Shown piece after piece: positions 1-12,481 of a stretch of DNA of 64,000 nucleotides. The notes under the pieces are model-generated. The model did no database searches, was not told the origin of the DNA, and saw only the letters and a list, made by a program, of their open reading frames with translations. The stretch is from Leidyana gryllorum EB-2025a (lineage: Eukaryota; Apicomplexa), in contig JBLWGC010000230.1 of the NCBI GenBank assembly GCA_048772705.1, positions 496,001-560,000 on the forward strand. Direction: 5' to 3'. The stretch's first letter is position 1. Every line of letters starts with the position of its first letter. The position numbers and the translations under genes were made by a program.

Positions 1-154
1 GTTCCTGGTGAGTGTGAGCAAGGCATCAAGCTGACTTGTATGGCTCCCAGACGCTTTGGATGCATTTCCAGCTCTGAAGGGTTTGCTGGAACGAGTAGCA
101 GCGCGTCCGGCAATCAAGGGGTGGCTGGAGAAGAGGCCAAACACCCCCGTTTGA
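1..154 (+). CDS. Glutathione S-transferase (sigma-like), C-terminal end only
   Basis: This is the 3' end of a gene cut by the window start. A 43-nt GT-AG intron (8-50) separates a 7-nt exon remnant from the last exon (51-154), which ends in TGA at 152-154. The last exon reads DALDAFPALKGLLERVAARP followed by an IKGWLEKRP-type segment, the closing pattern of sigma/alpha-type GSTs (FPxLK...RVAxxPxIKxWLxKRP). GSTs conjugate glutathione to electrophiles in the cytosol; the glutathione-binding N-terminal thioredoxin fold lies outside the window and cannot be checked. Read in the wrong frame, without the intron, this stretch gives an unrelated peptide, so the call rests on the splice. The next gene starts 41 nt downstream on the same strand. 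Confidence 0.7.
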
Positions 155-195
155 AAAAGAGTAGAGAGCATTTAGAATGATTATGTTAGAACAGT

Positions 196-1812
196 ATGGA
201 GAACGTATACTACAACGAAACGAACCTGTACGGATGGCTGGTTGAAAGGCTCGGGAAGACTTTGGGTGTCTGCAGGTATCTTGGCGACTTATCACAGATG
301 ACCTAAATCTGCGCCCTGCCGAAGGGAAACGGTGAGGCGATGGTTGTCACGTAGTCATCGGCTTGAGTTTTACAGACAACTGGCGGCTTTGGCTTGCGAT
401 ATATTAGCGAAACAGAAGTACACATTGCCGCTATCTCTGGCGTTCGTCTGTCCGCGGAAAGATGCTGAGGGCAACCTGTCAGGATTGACGGGACAAGATT
501 TGATTTGCGCTCCTGGGGCGGCCATCAGTTGGCCGCCAGCAGGGTGGCTGACTGAACGATTTCCTGCAGCGGAGGGCTACGATCCCAACAATATATATTT
601 AGAACACATAGCGCTCCAGCCGAGCTCCTCGGTTACAGAACGTAACAGGGCACTTCGGGAGGTGAGAGATGAGAGTCGCTGCAGTGGTGAATGGCTGACA
701 GGAACTGAGTGCCCAGGCGCGGTTGTTCGCAGAGTCGAGGAAGGCTGATGTACTTTATGTCCCTCCGTAAGCAGTGTGGAGCTGATTTACAATCTCGATT
801 TGTCAGTTCAAATTCCATCCTGCTTGGTGAGTTGACTAAACGCGGCGAGCGTCGTCCAGAGGCCCCTCCCCAAAGTGGGACAGCCAAAGCCACTGCCCCT
901 GCCGTTGGTGGAGCATCGGCCAGCAGCACTGATAAGCCTCCGGCTGGAAGTGCCAAACAAGTGCCCGAGTCGGCCACCAAGAAACCCACTGCCCCGCCAA
1001 CATTGATAGAGTCGATGACGAAGAAGAGTACCCCGACGCCTCTGACCTTTAGTGCAGCCCCGAAGCCGAAAGCCGCTGGTCACCGAAAGGGTGTCAAACG
1101 GCCGTTGCGAGAGGCCTCTCCCGCACCTTCGCCAACGGGCTCTGATCGTATGACAGATGAAGATCCCAAACCAGCCCCCCCCACTCTTAAGAAGCTGCGG
1201 CGCACCCCCACCCCACCGCCTCTGAGTGCCACTGACACGGCACAGTCTCGGAAGGCTGTGGATGAACCGTTGGCGCCGGCGCCGGCGCCGGCACCCCCCC
1301 CGCCGGCTGCGACAACGAGCGCCAGAGAAGGGGGGGTCAAAGAGGACGTGGTCAGTGCTGAAGACAAAGAGCGCAAACAGCGGGAAGCTCACGCCCTATT
1401 TGACGACTTTAGAGAAGAAATGGAGAACGTATGGCCGGTGCCCAACATTGCGGATCTGAGTGGCAAAGCTTCCACTCCACAAAAACAAGATCCTCAACCT
1501 CCTCTCCCCGCTTCTAATCCACCTCCACCTAAATCCAATATTACCAAACCGTCAACCGTTTCGCAGGACGTTATTCAGATGCGAGAGGAGGGTGATGCCT
1601 TGGGTAAGTTCTCCACAGCAGTCGACTCTCGGTGTCTGAATGTGTGTATGTACCTTCTCTCAGTCTTCCACAAGGCGTTCGTCGCCGCACCGGCCCCGGT
1701 ACCTAAAGGACCTTCTCCATCAAAAGCAGCAACCTCAAAGGGACCTGCCAAGGGCAGACCGGCTGGTCAAGCATCGCTCTCTATGTTCTTCACTGGAAAA
1801 AAACACCCTTAG
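196..1812 (+). CDS. POLD3: DNA polymerase delta subunit 3 (POLD3/Cdc27-like)
   Basis: Accessory subunit of replicative DNA polymerase delta, which links the polymerase to PCNA. Six exons can be joined (196-265, 298-331, 376-661, 702-766, 807-1603, 1664-1812), summing to 1401 nt and 466 residues, the same length as human POLD3. The N-terminal third fits the winged-helix region. A long Pro/Ala/Lys-rich disordered stretch follows, and the protein ends with a PCNA-interacting PIP box, QASLSMFF, then a short basic tail, as in POLD3. The 60-nt intron at 1604-1663 is a multiple of three without a stop, so it is easily misread as coding. The stop TAG (1810-1812) touches the ATG of the next gene. Length, PIP box and tail support the call; the N-terminal domain match is weaker. 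Confidence 0.7.
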
Positions 1813-2892
1813 ATGCAAAGGAAGGCAGCCATTAGACAATTCACGCAAACGGCTGAGGTCGACGACGCCACCGCCATCAAGTGGGCCATCAGACGCAATC
1901 ACCATCCCAAACCCACAGATTCCTCTCACGTGCCAACTATAACGTTAATGAAGCTTTGAATGAATACTATTCTTCCGGAGGCCTCGAGGGACGCGTCCGG
2001 GCTCCGGCCAAGGCACAAAGGGCGCTGGCTGCGTCGTTTGCGTCGGGTACGTACACTCAACAGGAGAATGATGCCAAAAGACCTCAGATGACGCCAAGGA
2101 CCTCATCACCGCCGAAGGGGTTGAGAAACTATGTAAAGCGATCAATATAGAACCGGTCGATCCCGCAATCCTGGTATTCTGTCACGCATGCGACAGCTCC
2201 AAAATGGGAGAATTCACTACTGATGAGTTCCTCAAGGGCTGTCAATCCCACAAGTAAGCGCACCAACCCAAAAGCTCTCCCTATGACAACAATATCTGCT
2301 CCTGCACAGTATCGCCAGTATAGATGGTCTACGGAATGCTGTCCCGCAGTGGCGCCAAGTTCTGCAGGTGAGAATTGCACTCAAGTCTGTCGTCAAACTC
2401 TGACTACCTATCACTATTGCTCCAGAACCCCGAAACCTTGCGTCCCATCTACCGGTGGCTATTCGGATACGCTCTCGAGACAAACATGAAAACCCTGCCA
2501 GGTGACATGGCAATTGACTATTGGAAGCTGCTCCTCCCGTAAGTATACTACTTCTCTGACCCTCAAACGACTTCTGCTCCCAGCCCTCTCAAGTTCGAGT
2601 ACTCAGAACAATGGATTGCCTTTGCCGAGTCAAGATTCTGTGGCGAGAATATCCGACCCGTTGCCCGGGATGTCTGGAACGTAAGCCAGTGTCGCCCGGT
2701 ATACTAAAATCACCTCCCTCAAGATGGTCTTCGATTTCCTAAAAGTAACCACCGCGGAGACCATCGCAAATTTCGACCCTGCTGAGAGTGAGCCAGCACC
2801 ACGCCGCACCCACAACATTCAACATCCCTGCAGGTGTCTGGCCGACCGTCTTGGACGAGTTTGTCATGAGCATCAAAAACTCGCCGCCATAG
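1813..2892 (+). CDS. DCN1: DCN1-like cullin neddylation scaffold (DCUN1D family)
   Basis: DCN1 proteins act as co-E3s that help transfer NEDD8 from UBC12 onto cullins. After removing short introns (first 1881-1918, 38 nt), the N-terminus reads IRQFTQTAEVDDATAIKFLS and then a UBA helix ending in NEALNEYYSSGGL, as in DCN1. Later exons match the PONY domain: a FxxCxACDSxxMGEFTxDEF segment, an AIDYWKLLLP segment, a FAESRFCGENI stretch and the closing WPTVLDEFV motif just before the stop (TAG, 2890-2892). The ATG at 1813 directly follows the POLD3 stop codon; no other in-frame ATG fits the family start, so the two reading frames abut without a spacer. The next same-strand ATG is 8 nt after this gene. 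Confidence 0.85.
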
Positions 2893-2900
2893 TGTATACA

Positions 2901-4020
2901 ATGATACTTCTTTCCATCTTCGGTGAAGATTCGCTGCGACCGATTGTGCGCAGGAAGTTCGGTTCTGCACACCACTCACTGCTTGCAGAACATCCTTCGC
3001 TGCTCCCCCTCACCCCCGCTGCTGTTCTTGTGGGCCACAGTAGAATCTGGCCAAGTGTATGCACGTGATGTCTCCGTTAGCACACGTGTGTTTATGTACC
3101 CCTTCCACAGTAGTGTGTTGTCGTATGTACTCCTTTTATCATTGACCCAAGCCATAAAGCCTCGAAGACAGGTCGTAGGGTGAGACCAACACAATCTTAC
3201 GAGTTATGATCGGTTTCTAGATGGAGGATCGATCCCACTGATGGCGATAGTGAGGTGAGCGGCAGTGCTGGAGGTTTGTAGATGTCACGACTCTGCCAGA
3301 TGGTAGCCACACTTCTTCTCGACCACGACATGATACACATTCAAGCACCTGGGGTGCGTGGACTCCGGATAGTTGAACAAACTTACCACTGTTCTTCAGA
3401 TTGTGCCATGGGATATCGATTACGTGAAAGATATATCCTACCCAGTTGAAACACTAGAGAATACCTGTGTGGCCCTCAGAGCCAGATTCGCGCTGCCGGT
3501 GGTTTTCTGTACGCCTTCCAGCCGTGAAAGGGATGAGTTGTGAGTGGGCAGATAACGTTGGATCAATGTAGAACTCTTATGGCCAGAGTCAACACTATAC
3601 ACTCGTTCTATCTTAAGCACACTACGCATATTGACAGTGAGATCCCCCGAATGATGAACGAGTGAGTCCGTCACACACCACGTTTGACTTTCCCCCAGAA
3701 TGAGTCGACGCCAATCGGTCGAGAGTGCTGCCGAAGAGGTACATGGAGAGCCCTCGAAGGGAGAGCAGGCCGATACCGAAGTCGGAAAAGCCAAGAAGGA
3801 GCAAGAGGATGACGCAAGTGGCGAAATTGGCGAGCGCCAATTTGAGGAAACTCCAGAAGACGCCATCGACAAGGCAGAGAGTGAATCTCTGGCAGAAGAG
3901 GCCTCGGAAGAAACCGTCAGCCTCCAAGGTATCCGATTCCATATTCTTCCGGATGCGGATGGCCAACTCCCAAGCGTCGTTTTAGACGGCCAAGAGATCT
4001 TCACACCACCCTCAGGATAG
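2901..4020 (+). CDS. Unrecognised protein with acidic C-terminal half
   Basis: I do not recognise this family. A chain of short introns can be removed to give one frame starting at ATG 2901, 8 nt after the DCN1 stop, though the 5' exons up to about 3282 are less certain. The better-supported part reads MSRLCQMVATLLLDHD, then VPWDIDYVKDISYPVETLEN, then FALPVVFCTPSSRERDE. It runs into a charged, Glu/Asp/Lys-rich stretch (about 3700-3930) and ends [10 protein letters not shown] with TAG at 4018-4020. No signal peptide or membrane span is obvious apart from a hydrophobic patch near the N-terminus. Its last 9 coding bases overlap the last 9 of PRP8 on the other strand. One intron (about 3069-3105) carries the CACACGTGTG palindrome. 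Confidence 0.5.
3081..3090. promoter_or_regulatory. CACACGTGTG palindrome (likely intron of the unknown gene at 2901)
   Basis: Perfect 10-nt palindrome around an E-box-like CACGTG core, in a likely intron (about 3069-3105). Confidence 0.6.
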
Positions 4021-7000
4021 CACGTCCTCAGTGTCCACTCCATCGAATTCCTCGTCCGGCTCGTCGGCTTGACTGAACTGGAGGAAGTGGGATGGCCTGA
4101 AGGGCAAATCATACATGTGTTCGACAACGAGCGATCATGCGTGCATACCTATGGAGTTCGTGACTGAACGGTTTTGGGTTCTCGAGGGCCAAATCGTATT
4201 TGATGGATTTGGAGTGTCTGGTGCCCATGAAACTGTAATTCCAAACGCCGCCACTGGGAACCATGAAGAAACCTGAGAGTAGGAATTGACATTTGTGAAG
4301 GATTCGGTTGATGTGGTCTCACCTGAGAAGACGTCCGACAGCAGGATCGGGATCTTTTCGTAGAAGTTGGTATTGAATCCAGCCACATTGACTGCTTGAC
4401 CAGGCTGAGAGATGATGAGATTAGTGTAAAGTTGAGATAATGTGAGAACTTACCTTTTGCCTCGCGCCCCATTCCAGTCCAGCGGGAGTGATTCTGAATC
4501 CAGAGAGCTCACAAGAACCCGGAGTGAAAGCGACGTGCATTATGATAGCACTGGTGACGTCGAGTCTGGGCATCTTGATGGTGCTGGCGGGCGACAGGAG
4601 GTTGGCCAGGTAAGCAATATCCTCTGGTGAGGGTTGTTGTTCGTTGGGAGTCGTCTGGATGAATCCGAGGGGCTCGTAGCTCTCCAGGAGCTGATGGTTG
4701 GGGAGCTGGTTGGGGAAGACGACGTGGTGCTGATTGCCTAATTGTGGGACCATCACAATACTGCGGACCTCTTTGACCTGAGGGTTGTCAGCCGGAGTGA
4801 CGCCATAGAGGAATCCACCGATGCGAGTGCGAAGGTCACCACAGCAGACGAAAGTCTTGAGGATATTTTTCGGGACCACATACGTGTAGGCATCTTCTTT
4901 GACCGAAACATTGTTTGAGTCGACAAATATCCTTTGAGCGCGCATGAAGAGAGTGCTGGAGGACATTGCTCGAATCCGCCAGTCGGTTTTGCTGCTGAAG
5001 ACTTGTTGCTCGTGAGGTGATTGAGTGGTGACGACGAGCTCGTCACCGTGAATGTTAGTGGTACGAGTGGTCGTTGCAGTTGCGGCAGCAGCGGCTCCTT
5101 GTTGGACTTTGGTTTGGGCCTCGATTTCTGCCATCTGTTGTCTTTGTAGACTGGGAGGAGCAATGTCCATTCCGAGGATGATATCTCTGATTTCCGATTG
5201 TGTGAGTGAGGCGACGTTGACATTGTTGGCGCGGCCGTAATCGACCAGAATGAGATCGGTGAGGGCGATTTCGACCTTCAGCCATTCCTGTACGGAGAGA
5301 GTGGGCCAGACGTGATGAGGTTGGGTGACGACGCTCCTGGATGGTCTGAGGATGACTTTGGCTCTGTCGGGGTTGACGTGTAGAGCCCTCAGTATCAGAA
5401 TGAGACGACTGAAAGCGGTATAGGCAGCGACAGTTTTGAGCCAATCGTCGTAGAGGTTGAAGAGAATCATTTCGGGTTGGGTGGCTTTGAGGATCATGTG
5501 GCCAAAGCGTTCGATCTTCATGATGGTTTGGAAAGGCAGAGCCAATTCACTGCCTTTGATGACAATATTGGGGAAATCAAGAAGATGGACTTCGAGTGGG
5601 TCGAGCATTCCCTTTCTGGTGACGATGATCTGTTTGGGTTGTTCTTCGACCGGGAGGGATCGGATGAGAGCAGCGACTTCTTCGGCGGTCTTCCATTTGG
5701 CGAGCTGACTGAGACGTTTTTGTCCGGCCCAGACGCTGGTGTGGATAATCTTGAGGAATAGTTGTCCCGTTTTGGGGTTGAAGATGAAGATTGCGCCATT
5801 GCTGGGTTTGGTAGTGAGGTTACCCTCGAAGGTTTTGTGGATTGTGACACGATAGACGTTTGTATCGTCGACGAACCAGATGGTTTGGTTGCTGAAGAGC
5901 TCTCCGTAGTTTGTACTGTCGAGGTGGGGTTCGGTGGGTTCACTGCTATAGAGCTGCAGACCTTTCCGAATTCGCTCACGCAAGACGTATAGGGCGGGAT
6001 TGGCCTTGATGATCTTCTTCATCGCTCTTTGCATTAGCGGTTTGATACCGGGGAGCCAGTTGCCGAATCCACTAAACAGATTATAGGCGAGATCGACGCC
6101 CAGCAGTACGCCAGTGGGGCTCGGATATATGGACATGTTGTCTGTGGTGTAATCCAAAAACTTGGCTCGGCAGTATCTTTCGATATCGTGGCTATCAAAG
6201 TCGCCCCATCTGAGCTGGAGATCGAGCCAATATTTCGTGGACGTCAGAGCGTTTCCGGTGTCGTAGACATCTTTGCTATCCGCGAGCAGACTTGGCTTGG
6301 AGACCTGCCATTTGTAGGCAGCGAAGAGGAGGATATCGGCGCAGGAGGAGTTCATCTTATAACTCTTCCTGGGGTGAATGGTCTCTTTCTGTACGGTTTC
6401 TATTTCGAGGGAATCCAACTCGGCATCGAGCACTTGGCACAGATCCATTACGATCGACTCGTGAATCTTCTGCCACAAGTGAGCTCTGAAGATTTGGATG
6501 AGTGAGATTTTCAGCGTCGGGATCTTTCCGTGCATGAAGATTCCAGTGAGATCGAGTTGTACTTGGAAACCCACATACACATTCGCGCGGTTGATGGTGG
6601 GACTCCACCACAGAGTGAAACGTCGATTAGGGATCTGGTTGAGACCGCTTCTCTGTGCATTGGTGAGTTTCTTGTATTTCATCGACTCTTCGAAACCCGA
6701 TGCCTTTTCCCAGAAGAGTCCTTCCCACGTTGGGAAGAAAGTGCCTTTGAACAGCGTATGTTCCAGAATACCCTCAACTCCACCCAGTGCTTGAATCATA
6801 TCAGTGCGGTAGTTGTTGAGGTTCCATAGCTTGCCGTCGTGGCGCTGATGAGTCCACCAAAACGGGTTCGACTTGAGCATCTGATACTGCTTAAAGTCCT
6901 GACGGGCTCGCCATCCTTTGTCATACGCGAGAGTGTGCCGGTCCTTCTGGAACAGAGTATTTATCCTCGGGATACCTCTGTCCCAACTGTCCTCGAGATC

Positions 7001-10000
7001 TTCCAGTGTGAGTCGGCGATTGTGTGCATTCGCTTCCTGTCTCTTGAGAGCGTATTCAGCCCACACCCGTTGTGAGTCAATGAATTCTGACTCCCAGGAT
7101 TGGATATATCGGTACAAGTTGGGAATCAATTGGTCCTGTTCGTGACTCATACCAGCCCGGAAGTGTGTAATGGCGACATCAGTTTGTTTGCTGTACTTGA
7201 GATCGCTCTGTGGGATCAGAATATGACCCATACTCAGCATACCGAGACCGCCCAGTTCCTTTGGAGTGTAAAAGACAACCGGTGGGAAACGGGAAGGCAT
7301 CTTGGAGTTCAGTCCAATCTTGATACGGGTCTGAATCTTGTTCTCACATTTCACCAGAAGGTCCAAGAGCTGTTCCGTGTGGATGACAGCTTCACGGTAA
7401 TACGTCATCAGTCCAATGAGAGTGGTATTCCATTTGTTGGCCACCTTTGTAAACGTGGTGCTACCCGAAGCCATCAGAATTTGACGCACACGATTCTCGA
7501 ACTTTTTCATTCCATCATCATCCACTCGAAGATAGGCATACGCAGTTGTCTCTTTGGTGAGCTCATTCTGCAACCGCCACACACCTTCGCGAGTCGCGCC
7601 ACTGCTAACGGCAGCAGCCGCTGCACTCAATCCTTCTTCTCCACTCACCCGACATTTCGGCAAGATTCTGACTTCGAATCCACACATGTTGAACAACAAG
7701 TTGGGATTATCGATAGAGTACACACTGACAAACGATGACTCCCATTCCAATGTCGCCACGGATCGCGGGAACCTTCGGGCAATGTCCCAAAAGACAGCTC
7801 TGCCAAAGTTGACATCGTGCTTCATTCTGCGCATTCGGCAATCCTTCGGCCAACACTTTTTGTTGTTGTAGCCAACCACGTTCTCATTATTGGGATCGGG
7901 ATTCTCCGTGAGGTATTTCTGAATCAGAGTGCGGGCCTCATCCGCGGGGTACTTGACCAGAATCCAAAAGGTGTCGATGTACCGGCAGTACAGCCTCACG
8001 GGGTGTTTGGTCTCCGTCTCTGTGTCGGCGTACTGCAGGAAATCATTGGGCAGTTTGGCGGGTCCAGCGATATCTGTGGCTCGGGTGAGACCCAATATGA
8101 CGATATCGAGACAGAGGGCGTAGAACTGGAAGACAAAGGAGCTGAACTGCAGACCTCGAATGAGTCCCAAGTAGTTGACGTGGTTCATATCCTTGAAGGT
8201 GATGCTGACGTTATTCTTGGCACTGATATAGTCCGCTATATTGTGATCGATAATCAATCTTAACAGACGATTCAAGAATGTGAGATCGACCTTCTCGTAA
8301 ATTCGTTCGAACTTGGACTGCATCAAAGCCAAACAGCTTCCGTCTTCATACTCCCATATTTTGTCCAAATTATTGATCCCTTGCGACCATTTGTACATCA
8401 GCAGCGGCGGGGGTTCACTATCGCTCGGCTTCACCCAGTTCGGGAACAGTCTGCGCAGATCGGCTTCGTACCACAGATACTGCTCCAAGTAGGCATCAGT
8501 GATCTTCTCCAAAGGATCGATCTCAAACACCGGAATCAGGTGAGAGTAGAGATCCATAAACTCGAGACTCACTTCCTTGAAGGCCCTTTGGGTAAGAAGA
8601 TGACGTTTGATCCGACTCAAAGCTTCGTGTGGGTTGTCATAGGCCTGTTCGATCAGTCCGAGCTCTTCTCTCTGAAGCTGATTGAGACGGGTCTTGACAG
8701 TATACGCCTCCTTCAACCTCTCCAGAGCCAAAATAAGCAACTTGGTGTCGTGTTTGTAGTTCAGAGGAGGGAAGGGAATGTGGAGGAACTTTCGACTGTC
8801 CAACCAATGGAGCGCTGTGGTATAAATACCGACGGCTTCCTCGGAAGTCATATACGGGCCGTCCTTCATGTAGGAATGCTGACGTTCCTGTTCAGCTTTG
8901 AGCCACAATCGAGTCAGCCGGCCGAGATTCTTCTTACAGACCGTCTTGTCGACAGTCGCTCCACGTCGGATCCTCTCTCTATTGAAATACGCCGCATTGG
9001 TCCACCAATCCGCCTTCATCTTGACATATCTCAGAATCACATTCTCAACCGGAGCCGGCAATCCCGGAACCTTCCAAGGAATATTGGCTTTCCAACACCG
9101 CCAGGCCTCAGTGAGATGCTGGAGCACCACTTTAGCTTTACTGTTCTTAATCCCTTCGGGCATCATATCGAGGAGGTCGTGCATGACAGCGGCTCTGAGC
9201 TCCAGATCGAAATAGGTCTCGACACGCTGTTTGGTGACAGTCTTGGCCACCCCCTTGTTGACTCGGCCTTCGAATTGACGAGCCAACAGGTTTCCGAGCC
9301 ACCGCTCCAACAAGGGTAGAACGCCGCGGAGGAAGAAGATCCAAACACGCCACCCGGGGGCCCAGAACCCACAGCCGGGACCCTTACCCACTGGGCCGGT
9401 ATTGAATCTGTAATAAATGAGATGCTTGAGGTCTTTGCACATTCGGACTTGACGCATCAATCTGTATTTGTAACGATACATTCCGGTCAACTGTCCGACG
9501 TGACTGAAGATATATTGCAAACCGTCTGCCAACTGGAAAGCGTCGACATTGCCGAGTCGATACTGAACGTGACTGTCCACAATGAGTTTGGTGAGACGAA
9601 GAATCTCTCGACACATATGGAACGCATTGCCGAAACGACTCTTCTTGCGCTCTTTGGTGGTCAAAGTCTTGACGGGTTTGAGGTTAAAGTTGTAATCCAA
9701 ATGGAGATAGTTGAGATTCTTGCGATGAATCAACAGGTTCAACATGTTGTAGCCTTGACGACACACATGAAGACCCGCCTCGACCCAGTCAATCTCTGTG
9801 CATTGGAAGAACTTTGTCGCCTTGAACAGTTTCAAGAGAGATCGCTTCTTGAGACTCCGCGGAGGCCGACTTCGCAGAAAGTTCAACACCCAACACTTCA
9901 GAAGCTTCTGGTAACTCACTTTCACCTTCGTCGGATAGGTTTGATCGCAGTGCTCACGGAACCAGGACTGAACCAAAGGAATATCGACCGCGCGCCGCGT

Positions 10001-11352
10001 TCGGCCGCTTCGCAGATTGAACGGCCGCGGAGCCCATAACAAAGCTATACCATTGGAAGTGGTGTCGGTCATCAAAGGAGCGTCCGCCAACAACGGCTTG
10101 AAGCTGTAACGGTCGTCGTCCTCACCACCGTCAGTCATCCGGCTGTCGTCGGCGGCGTCATCGACCGCCTCCTCGTCGTCTCCGGGCAAAAGTATCCGCC
10201 GTTTGCGGAACTTATTGCGCGGCCCAACGGGCAACTGGAAATTCTCAAAGTCCTCGGGCGTCAACAAGGACTCGTGTTTGCCCTGGCGGTAAGCAGGCAG
10301 GGGGTAGATGATGTCGTCAAAGTAGAAGGCCGGCTGTTCGGGGTCCTCTTGACGAACATAGGCAACGAAAGGAGAGTGGTATTTGGACAGAGCCACTTTG
10401 CGCGGACGGTCATTGTAAAGGAAAGGGAAGGCTATCTTGTACTCCGTACGGATCTGGTGCCGAATTACAATTTTATGGATATTGTTGAAGTCATTCCAGT
10501 CTTCGTCGTCTTCGTAAAGGTCGCGGAATAAAGGCTCGAATTTTGGGCCTCCTGGAATCGCCATATTCAGTGCTTTCGCAGTGAAAAAACTCTTCAGGTC
10601 AAACAGGTAAAAGTAGTTCTCGTCCACCAAGTCAGATAACAACTGATGCGCCAGACGATATAACACCCCCATTTGCTCCAACTCCAATCTCCAGTGACGG
10701 TAAGATGGCCCACTCACATACGTCTTGTCAAATTGCAGTGGCTTGTGGTCGTAAAACCAGTCTATCACACATGCATCTTCCTCTTCGTCAAGCTGCATCT
10801 GAATTGCTTCCAGCGGCTCCACGTCCAGAATATTGTCTCCGTAATCTAGGGGAGGTTCTTCATCATCAAATGGTGGAAATCGCATTCGCTTGAAGTGACG
10901 ACGGTCGCGCTTCTCTCGACGCATCATAATCCACATCGTCCCCCATTGAGCCAGATAGATCGGTTCAATTACCCAAGGAATCTCATTCACAAACGTTATG
11001 GCACCTGTAATATGGTACAACACCTTCACGTTACGAACTTGCTCCCATGGCATTGGCATATTCTCCAGCAGCTTATAAACCGCGTGAGGAACATACTTTA
11101 GTGCTCCCTGAACAATAAATTGTAACATTGATAACCAATCAGCACACCTTCACTCACCAAGTAAACACGTTTATCATTCCTGAATTTCCTGCTGCTCATA
11201 TCACCATGATCCGCGATGATTTTACGCAGGTGCTCCGGCGGCATCTCGGGCTTCAGACCACTCGACATATCCGTCGCAGCAAATCGGCTACCCAACTTCG
11301 GCCTTGTAGCCTCGTGGACACCAGGACTGCCCATACTGCTGGGGTCCATCAT
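4012..11352 (-). CDS. PRP8: Pre-mRNA splicing factor PRP8
   Basis: Central U5 snRNP protein that cradles the spliceosome catalytic core. Five exons (11158-11352, 4454-11107, 4323-4404, 4149-4272, 4012-4096; introns 49-52 nt) sum to 7140 nt and 2379 residues, close to human PRP8. Near-identical blocks run throughout: ENMPMPWEQ and [20 protein letters not shown] near the N-terminus, the reverse-transcriptase-like core, endonuclease-like and RNase H-like regions, and a C-terminal JAB1/MPN domain with CELSG and a final [10 protein letters not shown]. The start (two adjacent Met codons) gives an N-terminus shorter than the proline-rich human one. An acidic insertion ([15 protein letters not shown]) lies before the [11 protein letters not shown] block, and a short Ala run sits in [16 protein letters not shown]. 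No intein is present. The stop TGA (4012-4014) lies inside the 3' coding end of the convergent gene. Confidence 0.98.
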
Positions 11353-11620
11353 CGGCGACAAAGTCGAGCAAAGAAATTTTTCACCGCTGCCCCTCCTCCA
11401 CAAGGCCAACCCGGCCGCCCTACAATGCTGCAAGAGACATCAATCACACAGCACACACATGTTTGCAGCCTTCTATATACTTCCAATCGCGGTACTTTCC
11501 ACGCCTTATGCCCAACTTCTCTATCTCCGGCTTGATGGCCTAAAACCGGATTGTCAAAAACCCAGCCCAATTGCCCAAAGTGTGCGTTCCCAGTATAGTT
11601 CATAACTGTTCTCTATCAAA

Positions 11621-12424
11621 ATGTCCTCCTCCCTCACAGACTTTAACAGAAGGAGTGAGCTGATTATCCCCAAACCTCCAACAACAATTATTTCCGACTT
11701 TAGCAAGTCACAGACGCATGTACAGCTCTGAACGACGACTGCACTTTTGCCTATAGGTGTGTGTCCTTCTTATCTTGATTCTCAACCCTGCCCAGAACAC
11801 AGGACGGTGCTGCGACAGCCTGTGGATCCTCCCCAGATGCCGTTTTCTCGCTACAGAAGTCTACATCCACTGTCACCTACGTCAGAGCATCAGCTAGTGA
11901 GTTGTAGTGGTAAAGCTATGATGCATTCCTCTTCAAGTCGGGGCCGGAATTGAAGATGACTTTGAACTACGAGTAGGGGAATTAAAGTTCTGTTCTGAAC
12001 CGTCTCAACGTGTGGCTCGATCTTGGGGCGAGATCAGAGGATTGTGAGTGAAGTTGGTTTGGAACAGCTTGTGGCACACGACCCCTTTTTGGCAGATGTG
12101 ACAGTGTTGCCTGTGAGTCGGTCGCGATCAATCTGCAGGCCGGCAGCCTGCGGGATGGGGGAGGAATGGAAGTCGTGATGTGCTCGCCAGGAGACGCCAC
12201 GACCGTCACCAAGAACGATGGGTTCCTGACACTCATCAGGAAGCTTCGCAGTCGTGGAATACGGTCGCCCTCTCAGACTATGATCAAGGGACCTTGTGGT
12301 AGGTTAAGACCGATGAGAGTAATGTCATTTTTGTTACGGTACAGAAAATGGTCCAATAGCGCCAGACGGGTTTCTGGAACCCTTCCAGCCGGGAGACGTG
12401 GTCCCACACCGTCTCGAGGGGTAG
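11621..12424 (+). CDS. Unrecognised multi-exon protein
   Basis: I do not recognise this family. ATG 11621 opens MSSSLTDFNRRSELIIPKPP. Several short introns must be removed, and the joins in the first half are tentative. Likely coding blocks are VFSLQKSTSTVTYVRASA, GAGIEDDFELR, RIVSEVGLEQLVAHDPFLAD, then DGGGMEVVMCSPGDATTVTK and NDGFLTLIRKL. The last exon, after an intron at about 12299-12347, ends APDGFLEPFQPGDVVPHRLEG with TAG 12422-12424. There is no clear signal peptide or membrane span; the product looks like a small soluble globular protein of roughly 200 residues. The KDEL receptor ATG follows 57 nt downstream. The 268-nt spacer before it separates it from the divergent PRP8 start and holds a short T-rich stretch but no gene that I can see. 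Confidence 0.45.
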
Positions 12425-12481
12425 AGGTCTCCGTCTAGTTGTCTAAAATCTTCAGTCTTCAATTAGTTGTTGCATTTAAGA

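Noticed and set aside
709-768. POLD3 starting at 709 or 733
   Set aside because: The frame only opens by skipping two introns; splicing 662-701 and 767-806 links upstream exons in frame and gives the normal family length.
4018-4140. In-frame TAG at 4018 with the frame staying open for about 40 more codons, suggesting read-through
   Set aside because: The downstream open stretch is the reverse complement of the last two conserved PRP8 exons, which explains it fully.
8381-9319. Long plus-strand open frame (312 codons) opposite PRP8
   Set aside because: It is antisense to strongly conserved PRP8 sequence and resembles no protein; several similar frames along 5,400-10,900 have the same cause.
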